In this document: piece after piece, positions 48,486 to 56,009 of the stretch
How positions within the stretch are numbered: the first letter of the stretch is position 1
How the letters are laid out: every line of letters starts with the position of its first letter
From: Hondaea fermentalgiana
Lineage: Eukaryota > Sar > Bigyra > Thraustochytrida > Thraustochytriidae
DNA: 64,000 bases
NCBI GenBank assembly: GCA_014084085.1
Contig: NPFB01000021.1
Span: forward strand, 62,001-126,000
Direction: 5' to 3'
The notes under the pieces: model-generated
What the model was told of the DNA's origin: nothing
Seen by the model: only the letters and a program-made list of their open reading frames with translations
The model's database searches: none
Made by a program: the position numbers and the translations under genes

Positions 48486-49871
48486 TTCTTCGGCATCCTC
48501 CTCGTCGCGAGAAGCAACATCCGGAGATTCGTCCTCGTCTTCGTCCTCTTCTTCAACAGCCTCTTCAATGGCCTCCTCGACTTTTTCGTCAACTTCCTCT
48601 TCTTCCTCCTCAACCTCGTCCTCCTCAACCTGGCGTTTCGGGGGCGGGGCAAAGTTGATGAGACGCACCGAAGCCAGCCGCGAGGTAGAGATGCGGCCAG
48701 GAACGCGCTTGGGCTCCTGCGCGGGAACTTGTTTCTCCTCCTCCTCTTCGTCATCATTGCCCTCGTTCACCTCCTCGGTGACGGGCTGCATCTTGTCGAG
48801 AGGCTTGGCTACGTCCTTTTGGCGCCCTGACATGCGCCGCATCGCTGTCGAGGCCATGGCCTTGAGGGACTTGCGGCGCGATTTGCGCTGCTCCTCAGGC
48901 TTGCTGGCCGGCTCCTTCTTGGCGCTTGTTCGTAGTGCCGCCAGGTAATGCTTGCGACAAAAGAGGTCGTCGCCAATGCGTGAAAAGGTGCTTTGCGTCA
49001 AGCGCTCGCCACACTTGGAGCACGCAAAGCAGCCCTTGTGCATCTTCTTGCCCTCGACCGTGACGAGGTCAAAGGCGAAGACCTTCTTGTTACACACCAC
49101 GCACATGGGCGCCGACGTGGCAAACGAAACGTTGCCATCGAGCTTTTCCTGAATGCGCTCCGCAGCCGTCTTTTTCAGGACAAATGTGGGTGGTCGCACG
49201 TTCAGCGGGTCGTTTCTCTTGATCCAGCTGCCAGCGTCCCTGCCCCCTCGTGTCGGTTCTTCTGCAGCAACGTCGGTATCGCCGTCGTCCTCTGCGTCCT
49301 CGCTGGCGTCGCCACGTTCGTTGTCGGGTGCGGGCTCGTGCGACTTTTGTGAATTCTTCTTCTTCAGCTGTTTTGCCCAAGGCGGGGGCGTCGATTTCTC
49401 GGCGGCCTTTGCAGCAGGCTTGTTGATGCTGTCAATGATTGCCTCGAGGTTATCGGGCGCGGAATCCTCGGCGCCGAAGCGCTTCGTCAAGATCGCCATG
49501 GAAGAGGCGCGCGTCGAGGCCACATGCTTGCGGTTTTCTGGATGAGTATCTTGGCCAGCACCGGCACGCAGCGCCTCGATCCAATCTCTCTTTTCCGCCT
49601 CTCCGGACGCTGCGAGCTGAAGCTCGAGGCCCTCGGAGACCACCTTGAAGAGGAATTTCTTCAGCCCAAAAGGAGGTGCGAGAATCTGGGTGTCGCTATC
49701 AAGCAAGACCTCGCCTTCGACCGCGCCGCGGTCGTCGTCCTCGTTGTCCTCGTCAGTGACGCCATACCACTGCAGCTTGCCACGGAGCACCTCGACGACG
49801 CGCATGCCCCAGGGGCCGCTCGCAAGCTGTACCTCGAGCAGCCCATCGTGCAAAAGGTCCTTCTTGCCCAT
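47823..49871 (-). CDS. PH-domain and LIM-domain protein with acidic linker
   Basis: A 682-residue protein from the ATG at 49871 (MGKKDLLHDG). Residues about 5-110 form a PH domain: DGLLEVQLASGPWGMRVVEV, LRGKLQWYG, and the C-terminal helix KRDWIEALRAG. A LIM zinc finger lies near 265-320 (CVVCNKK, CFACSKCG, FCRKHY). The centre is very acidic (EEEEEE and DDEEEEE blocks, about 400-510). Two PH half-modules close the protein: a C-terminal half (FKLDDGAGNLLTMYSSSLSE then WVQRIASAI) and then an N-terminal half (TYEGFIEIMSG, TWKRKYCVLDKDSFSIY). The order is unusual, and I cannot exclude a 3' exon that completes the last PH. LIM/PH proteins link membranes or lipids to the cytoskeleton. The long plus-strand ORF is a shadow. 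Confidence 0.9.
48390..48625. repeat. GAA/GAG-rich low-complexity coding tract
   Basis: CTTCTT/CTCCTC runs on the plus strand code for Glu-rich linkers in the PH-LIM protein. Confidence 0.85.
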
Positions 49872-50197
49872 CTTCTTCTCGGCCGCCTTACCAGCCAGAA
49901 CCGAGTGCTCGATGCGGCTTTGTTCGCCTTTGGCGCGCTGCGCCTTTTCTGCCTCCTGCTCTCCGTCCCCGCGGGGCCTGTCCCTTCCTTTTCCTCCCTC
50001 GCTCGCTCGCGCCCGTAGTGGCGCGCGCCAAAGCTGCGAGCGAGCGAGTGAGCGAGCGCGTGCCGCACACGAGCAGGCAAGATGAAGATGGCAAAAGCAG
50101 GCACACCCCGCCGCCGCCGAAGGCGCTCGCTCGCTCGCTCGCGCGCGTGCGTGCGAGTCTCGCTCTGCCGCGCGTGCGGGTCGAGTCGGACCGGATC

Positions 50198-50243
50198 GGG
50201 TCGCGTCGGGTCGCGTCGCGTCGCGTCGCGTCGCGTCGAGTCG
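50198..50243. repeat. GTCGC/GTCGG pentanucleotide repeat
   Basis: A tandem run of GTCGC with GTCGG and GTCGA variants at the ends, extended in degenerate form to about 50275. Confidence 0.85.
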
Positions 50244-50566
50244 GGCCGGGCCGGGCCGGGTCGCGTCGAGTGGTCGAGTTGGGTTTGCGCGCGCTCGGAA
50301 GGGGCGTGCAAGGTGGACTACGGTTTGCAGTAGATAGACGCTACGCTCGCGCTCGGGACCGTACAAGAAGTAGAAGTAAAAGGGAAGAAAGAAGCCGGGC
50401 GGGGCGTGAGTGTGCACGCGCGGCACGTGTCTACGCATCAAGGAGCAGGAAGAGGAGGAGGAGGAGGCAGCAGCAGCAGCAGCGGCAGCGGCGGGTCTGT
50501 TCTGCCAATGGTGACGGCGCAGAGAAGAAAGTAGACCTAGCGCTGCCATCACTGCTGCTGGGGCGA

Positions 50567-50594
50567 GCAAGCAAGCAAGCAAGCAAGCAAGCAA
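50567..50594. repeat. GCAA tetranucleotide microsatellite
   Basis: Seven GCAA units, the same motif as the array at 6231-6434, continuing in degenerate form (GCAAACGA) to about 50610. Confidence 0.9.
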
Positions 50595-50676
50595 ACGAGC
50601 AAGCAAACGAACACACTCATCTTGTTCAAGTTTCTTCGACCATTGTCCATACATACATGCATGGGATAGTGGCTCG

Positions 50677-50713
50677 GGGGGTGGGTGGGTGTGTGGGTAG
50701 GTGGGTGGGTGGG
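50677..50713. repeat. GTGG-type G-rich tandem repeat
   Basis: A run of GTGGGTGG variants, strongly G/T-asymmetric, in the flank of the PH-LIM gene. Confidence 0.75.
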
Positions 50714-50835
50714 CGCTACAGTGGCCACGATTTGATTGTTTGTTTGCCCGCTGCGGTCCGTCGATGGCACTCGTGGACGCCACTCCTGTGGCACCTCATC
50801 ATCGACTGACCGACCACGTGCGCACTTTTTGATTT

Positions 50836-52254
50836 TTAGGACGCAGCTTGGGGATTCGCGAATGAAGGAGGCTGAAAGATCGAACGCAGCATGGCCGAGG
50901 CCTCGGAGGCCAGACGGCTCTCGGGCGCGAAACGAGGAATCGACTTGAGGAGCGCGCGAGCACGGTCGAGGTCCTGGCCCACTCCGCGGCCGTTCGCGTA
51001 GCAGATGGCTACCAGAAAGCTGCCGCGCAGATCGCCCGTCGCGGCAAGGCGCTCCCAAATCCTAAAGGCAGCGTCCTCGGCAGGTGTGCCATGACATTCC
51101 GGCGCCGTCCCTTGCGCGTACATGTGGCCAAGGTTGATCATGGCTTCAGGCTGCGCACAATCTGCAGCCTTGCGCCACCACGAGAAAGACTTGGCGTGGT
51201 CCTGGAAACGAGCGCGCTCTTGCGCTGGAAACGGGGCAAACTTGCCCGTGTGGATCATGCCCAGGTTAACTTGGGCGTCCAAGAGTCCAAAGGCGGCGGC
51301 ATCCTTGTACAAGGCAGCCACGAGGTCTGGGTCGAGATGTTTTCGCAGCTCTGGCACGTCGAACTCGTCCGGAAAACTGAGTCCGGAGGCAAGGAGCGAC
51401 TTGGCAAGGTGATCATAAGGAGCGGCGCGCTGCAACCACATAATGCCTCGACAAAACTTGCTGGCACTCGCTTTCTTGTTCTTGGGCACACTCTGGCTCG
51501 TAAACGTTCGAATGGCCTGCTCGCGGTGAGCCACTGGATTGTCCAAGGATGAAGCCCTGTGGATGCGTTCAAACTCCCAGTCTCCCCAAGACGCGGTCGG
51601 ATCCGTGCCCATCGTTACATGCTTGGACTCGTACCCACCCACGCTGCCGTCACTGTCATCAACACCATCTGCAAACTTGATGAGATTCGAACTGAAGAGC
51701 GTAACCACGTAAAGGAGTCGCGAGCGGCCAAGTCGGTCAAGACCCGCGTGGAAGCGTTCTGGCGATAGTCCAAGCTTTGTTCGCGCATAGCTCGCGATCA
51801 TCACCAGCTGTGGTTGCGCGCCCAAGGTTCGCACGTGCGCCGATCCGTTCTTAGCGTCACGGATGCGCGCACTCATAACCTCATTCCACTCTTCCGAGAA
51901 GTGCTCCTCGAGCTGTGCCGCAGCGACTTCGTTCAACATCGCAAGAAATTCTGTACTTTGATGTTGCGAGGACACCATGCTTACTTGCACGAGCGATCTC
52001 GCATCCAAAAATTGGCTCACGGCGCGGAGACTTTCCAGGGGCAGCTTTGCCAGCGCGTCTGAAGCTGCCGAGAGCTGGCCTCTGAGCATATCGGTATCCG
52101 GTTGCGAATGCGGCAGCAATTCAGAATTTGGCGAGGGAGTTTTCAAATCTGGAGCTCGTCGCTGCCTGCGTTTTTCCTGTGCGGATGCGGGGCCGCTTCT
52201 TCGTCGGCGTTGCGTCTTTGCGAGACGCCTTGGGCCTGAGCGTTGCCTTGCCAT
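50836..52254 (-). CDS. F-box-like protein with Sel1-like repeats
   Basis: A 472-residue protein from the ATG at 52254 (MARQRSGPRR). The N-terminus is basic and disordered (about 1-60). An F-box-like helix set follows near 70-110: LAKLPLESLRAVSQFLDARSL then VQVSMVSS. The C-terminal third has three Sel1-like repeats: AAAFGLLDAQVNLGMIHTG, AADCAQPEAMINLGHMYAQG and AATGDLRGSFLVAICYANG, the last followed by RGVGQDLDRARALLKS. F-box plus Sel1 architecture suggests a substrate adaptor for an SCF ubiquitin ligase; this is inference. The central region (about 130-300) has no motif I recognise. Its 3' end lies 964 bases from the PH-LIM start on the same strand. Confidence 0.8.
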   Translation of the reverse strand: MARQRSGPRRLAKTQRRRRSGPASAQEKRRQRRAPDLKTPSPNSELLPHSQPDTDMLRGQLSAASDALAKLPLESLRAVSQFLDARSLVQVSMVSSQHQSTEFLAMLNEVAAAQLEEHFSEEWNEVMSARIRDAKNGSAHVRTLGAQPQLVMIASYARTKLGLSPERFHAGLDRLGRSRLLYVVTLFSSNLIKFADGVDDSDGSVGGYESKHVTMGTDPTASWGDWEFERIHRASSLDNPVAHREQAIRTFTSQSVPKNKKASASKFCRGIMWLQRAAPYDHLAKSLLASGLSFPDEFDVPELRKHLDPDLVAALYKDAAAFGLLDAQVNLGMIHTGKFAPFPAQERARFQDHAKSFSWWRKAADCAQPEAMINLGHMYAQGTAPECHGTPAEDAAFRIWERLAATGDLRGSFLVAICYANGRGVGQDLDRARALLKSIPRFAPESRLASEASAMLRSIFQPPSFANPQAAS

Positions 52255-52673
52255 GGCGTTCTCCCTCTTTTTCAAGTGGCTTGTTTCCAGTGGGTTGATA
52301 GATTCTGGCGCTGCGATGCGTTGCGTTGCGCTACGCTGAGGGACAAAGCAACGAAATGCGAGAGGCCGCGTATGTCGATGGAGGTAGGTTGCGCTGCTCG
52401 CTGCAAATCGTGACGATCAAGCTCGCACTTCCGCTCACGTCCGCACTCGCCTCGTCGCAGTCTTCGTCAATCCCCGATGCCTTGCGACGTCGTTTCAAAG
52501 TCTGGATCTCGCAAATTTGATTGAGGATTTGAAAATCGTCCTTGGGTCATTACCTTAATCTTCTTCTTTTTTTTCTTTTCTTTTTTCTTTTAACCTACAA
52601 ATCCGATGTCCTCGAAGCTGGGCTCTCTACACTTCCCTGACTGGCCTACAAACCAGACGAGACAATGTGGGTG
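52255..52673. other. Intergenic between F-box gene start and NTF2-fold gene stop
   Basis: 419 bases with a TTTTC/TTCTTTT run near 52558-52592. No gene seen. Confidence 0.5.
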
Positions 52674-53291
52674 TCAGCTAGATTCCTCCTTTTGGGGCTC
52701 GTCTGCGGTGGCGTTATCCAGCAGCGCCAAACCGGTGTAGTCGGTGGAAGAGTCCATGGTAATGGAGACAAAGGCAAAGACCTCCTTGTCGCTGACAAAG
52801 TGCTCTTGCACAAAGCGATAGCCCTTGGCAGGGCATCGATAGGTAACGGAGGCAATGTGCTTGGGATCATCAAAGTAGCAAGCGACGAGTTTGGCCTCGG
52901 CGACGCTCGTGTCGTGCGAGGCAAGATCGGCGGCCTCTTCCATCGCGGCGCGCTCCGTGTCATCGATGGCGTCCTTTTCTTCGTTGCCATTGTCAGCGCC
53001 GTCCTTTCCTGCTGCATCTGCGCCTTCCTTTTGCTTCTCGGCCTCCTTTTCCTTTTCTTTATCAACCCCGAGATCCACGCGGAATGCTGGCACGGTCTGG
53101 ATATAGAGATTGAAGAAGCCTTCGAGCTGCTTCTTGCCCTTAAACACAACCGGTCTGCGGTCCTGTACATTGTAGAACATCAACGTCGCGTCGTCCGCAA
53201 AGGTGGCTACAATCGCAGCCACGTCCCTCTTCTCTAGTGCATCCCTATGCGCCAGGATCCGCGAGCGCAGCGACGACGGCTTCGCGCCCAT
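52674..53291 (-). CDS. NTF2/SnoaL-like fold protein with charged insert
   Basis: A 205-residue protein from the ATG at 53291. The start ILAHRDALEKRDVAAIVATF, then ADDATLMFYNV, is the typical first helix and strand of the NTF2/SnoaL fold (a helix with A-x-x-x-x-D followed by F-[AT]-[DE]-D-[AV]). KGKKQLEGFFN follows, then a Lys/Glu/Ala-rich insert (about 82-130, KEKEKEAEKQKEG). The fold resumes with AEAKLVACYF, ASVTYRCPAKGYRF, VQEHFV and AFVSITMDS. No catalytic residue set is recognised. Such small alpha+beta barrels serve as enzymes, transport factors or stress sensors. The acidic C-terminus ends DEPQKEESS. It is divergent from the polymerase epsilon subunit gene. Confidence 0.75.
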   Translation of the reverse strand: MGAKPSSLRSRILAHRDALEKRDVAAIVATFADDATLMFYNVQDRRPVVFKGKKQLEGFFNLYIQTVPAFRVDLGVDKEKEKEAEKQKEGADAAGKDGADNGNEEKDAIDDTERAAMEEAADLASHDTSVAEAKLVACYFDDPKHIASVTYRCPAKGYRFVQEHFVSDKEVFAFVSITMDSSTDYTGLALLDNATADEPQKEESS

Positions 53292-53848
53292 TTTGGATCA
53301 CGTGCTCGACTCTTTTTGGCTCGCACGAACACCCCGCACGCACTGCTGGGGAGCGAGCGCCAGCGAGAAGGAGACGCAGACGCGGGGCCTGGGTCGCTCG
53401 TCGCGACTTTCTGTGGTGTCCCTTTGCGCGTATACGCGGCGCACGAAAGCAAGCCAAGCCAAGCCAAGCCAAGCGGCCCCAGGGGATTCGCTCGATCTCT
53501 GAAATGGGTGGGGTCCAAGCCGTTATGGACGTTCTCGAAACGGTATCACCAGTGGCGGTTGCGCAACGCTTTTCTGAGGACTTAACGACCACCATACCGT
53601 GACGACCCGGCGGAGGAGCACCAACTTGAAGCAAAACAGGTCGAGACCAACTCGAGGCAGACGCAAAGCAAACAGATCAAACCTGCGGGCAGCGAGCGCA
53701 CTCAGAGCGAGACCGTTGCTGCGAGGGAGAGAGTGACGGACGGGCCTGCAGCGGTTGGCTCGCTCGAGACGGAAGCGCGACATTCATATCCCGTTGGAAA
53801 GCAGCCGCCCCGAGAGCGAGCGAGAAGCAAGAACAAAGGACAGGCAAG
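53292..53848. promoter_or_regulatory. Divergent promoter of the NTF2-fold and POLE2 genes
   Basis: 557 bases with a perfect AAGCC pentanucleotide run at about 53451-53474. Plus- and minus-strand ORFs here have no family. Confidence 0.45.
53451..53474. repeat. AAGCC pentanucleotide microsatellite
   Basis: Nearly five perfect AAGCC units in the divergent promoter. Confidence 0.85.
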
Positions 53849-55603
53849 ATGCCGAGCGCTGCGGCCCTCAAGCGGTCGGTGCAGCGCGAGTTCCGTCTGA
53901 GTGGTCTCACTGTTCGACCGGAAGCCGTGCACGCGCTGGAATCTGTCCTACGGCGCGAGGAGAATGCCAAAGAGTCCCTCCGCATCATCATGGACGCTAT
54001 CAAGGCTCGCAGCAAAGCAGGTCAACCTGTGGACCGCGATCTCGTGAGGGAAGTCGTACGCGAACTCTCGCAGGAAGACGCCGAAATGGAGCAGTCTAAT
54101 CTCGAGGTTGTCGACGCCTTTGACATGCCCAAATTTCGATGGAATACCACGCGTCGCGTCTTTTACGAAGCGCCTGCCGAGGTCAGCGCCAAGGCGCACA
54201 TTGCTGCGCTTCAAGATCGTCTCACCGTCATCAAACAGAGGCTGCTACGTAACCCATCCTTTGCACCTCCCGTCGCCGGTGTTGCCGTTCTTGGTTCTCA
54301 AGCCACGCCAGACCGCCAAAGCGGCGAAACGGGCCCCCAACAACGTCGTCGTCATCGCGTGCAAGCCGATGCTCGTCACCCTGGGGGAAACAGCGACGGC
54401 AGCCACATTCAGCTTACACAGATCGAAAGCCTTGCCGCGTCGGCAGGAACCGAGAGCTGCGTGCTAGGCATGCTGACGCGCAATAGCAATGGAAGACTTT
54501 GTCTCGAAGATGCAAATGGCAAGGTCGAGCTGGACGTCTCAGACGCCAGCACGGGCGCCGGTCTCCTCACCGAGGGCAGCATTGTTCTCGTTGAGGGCGA
54601 GCTTCGGGACGGGGTGCTCGTGGCGGACAACATCATGTCTCCGCCCATGGAGGAGCGTCAAGCTTCCATGGCTGCGCACGGGAACCTCGACTTTGTACGA
54701 GGAGGCGATCCGCATTCCGAAAGCGCACTGGAAAGCATGGTCCGTCTGGAGGCTGCCCGCGAGGATGCCGCCTTTGTGATCGTGTCAGAAGTCCATCTCG
54801 ACGATCCAACCGTCTTGGCCAACTTGCGTCGCATGCTGCAAACCTACGAGGAGCTCGACGACGAGGACTTGCCAACGCTGTTTGCCCTCATGGGGAACTT
54901 TTGCTCGCTTCCGTTCGGCGAAGGAGATGGCCAGTGCGGCGCCAAAGGATACAAGACTCTTATGCGCACACTCGGGGGTCTATTGGCCGAGGCACCACGC
55001 CTCTTGAGCCATGCTACTTTTGTCATCATACCGGGACCGCGCGACCCCGTTGCTAATGCGGGTAGCCTTCCACAGCATGCTCTTCCCACCTTTTTTTCCC
55101 GAGAGCTTCTCGAAGCAATGGCGACCTCGGTAGATGGGCAGCCACGAGTCCGATTTGGCACCAACCCATGCCGGGTCATGTATCTCACGCAAGAGATTGT
55201 ACTTTTCCGGGAGGAGATGCTTCGTAAAATGCGTCGGTTCTGTGTTCGAAAGCCTGACGAGTCGCAGAGACCCATGGTGGAGCACCAAGCCCGGACTTTT
55301 TTGCAGCAGGCCCATCTCTGTCCCCTCCCAGTACATGCGAGACCCATCCTCCATGCCTATGACCATGCTCTCCGCCTTTATCCGGCGCCCACCACTCTTG
55401 TCGTCGCAGAGACCTCGGCGCAGGCGGTCACCAAGTACGAAGGCACAACCGTTTTAAATCCTGGATCCTTTGCTCTCGACTCCTCCTTCGTCTTCTACTC
55501 TCCCTCAAGCAAATCTGCACAATTTTCAAGAGTTCAGGATGTTATTCCTGACGTCGACGAAGTCCAAGGGGAAGGCGACAATGCAATGGAGCAAGACGCA
55601 TAG
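53849..55603 (+). CDS. POLE2: DNA polymerase epsilon subunit 2 (B subunit)
   Basis: A 584-residue protein from the ATG at 53849. The N-terminal helical domain (about 1-75) has VQREFRLSGLTVRPEAVHAL and ESVLRREE. DAFDMPKFRWNTTRRVFYE follows, a block specific for the Dpb2/POLE2 family. An OB-fold lies near 190-275, with GRLCLEDANGKVELDVSD and GSIVLVEGEL. The inactive calcineurin-like phosphoesterase domain includes SEVHLDDPTVLANL, LFALMGNFCSLPF, LLSHATFVIIPGPRDP, RFGTNPCRVMYLTQEIVLF and VLNPGSFA. The subunit anchors the catalytic subunit to CMG helicase at the fork. It acts in the nucleus. The acidic C-terminus ends AMEQDA. No introns. Confidence 0.95.
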   Translation: MPSAAALKRSVQREFRLSGLTVRPEAVHALESVLRREENAKESLRIIMDAIKARSKAGQPVDRDLVREVVRELSQEDAEMEQSNLEVVDAFDMPKFRWNTTRRVFYEAPAEVSAKAHIAALQDRLTVIKQRLLRNPSFAPPVAGVAVLGSQATPDRQSGETGPQQRRRHRVQADARHPGGNSDGSHIQLTQIESLAASAGTESCVLGMLTRNSNGRLCLEDANGKVELDVSDASTGAGLLTEGSIVLVEGELRDGVLVADNIMSPPMEERQASMAAHGNLDFVRGGDPHSESALESMVRLEAAREDAAFVIVSEVHLDDPTVLANLRRMLQTYEELDDEDLPTLFALMGNFCSLPFGEGDGQCGAKGYKTLMRTLGGLLAEAPRLLSHATFVIIPGPRDPVANAGSLPQHALPTFFSRELLEAMATSVDGQPRVRFGTNPCRVMYLTQEIVLFREEMLRKMRRFCVRKPDESQRPMVEHQARTFLQQAHLCPLPVHARPILHAYDHALRLYPAPTTLVVAETSAQAVTKYEGTTVLNPGSFALDSSFVFYSPSSKSAQFSRVQDVIPDVDEVQGEGDNAMEQDA

Positions 55604-56009
55604 AGTGGCAACGTGCTGTTTTTGTCTCTACCATCGAACGGGCCTCCGGCGTGAAGATTGATGATCAAGCTATTTCATCTTATCTTCTCAGCGAAGGCCT
55701 CAATACATGAACTTAACAACAATAACCAATGTATCAGTCAGAGCGTGATCGCCCAGCATCTCAGACACCGAAACGGATGAACGAAGTATTTCAGAATTTT
55801 CTTCATATCATGAATACCACCTACTACTATTCGCAGCAAAGCAGAGAGTCTCTCCTCTACCTTTTTCACATTTTAATTTCCAATCATTTTCTTCGATTGG
55901 TCAATCATCCAAGAGTCGATTGCGTTTTGCTCTTGAGCACACAGTCGCTGCGTGTTGTCGAACTTGATTAAAATTCTCGAAAGAAAAGAAATGTTATCCT
56001 ATCCTTTCG
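55604..56009. other. Convergent 3' intergenic region
   Basis: 406 bases between the POLE2 and ion channel stops, AT-rich, with CTACTACTATTCG and similar strings. No gene seen. Confidence 0.5.

Larger units (their letters stand above)
49872..50835. other. Promoter/leader of PH-LIM gene and 3' flank of F-box gene
   Basis: 964 bases with GTCGC repeats (50198-50243), a GAGGAG/CAGCAG stretch near 50449-50485, a GCAA array (50567-50594) and a GTGG/GTGGG run (50677-50713). No gene accepted; in-frame upstream ORF sequence is low complexity. Confidence 0.45.

Noticed and set aside
47658..48830. Plus-strand ORF with a Phe-rich stretch
   Set aside because: It arises from CTT/TTC repeats that code for the acidic linker of the PH-LIM protein on the other strand.
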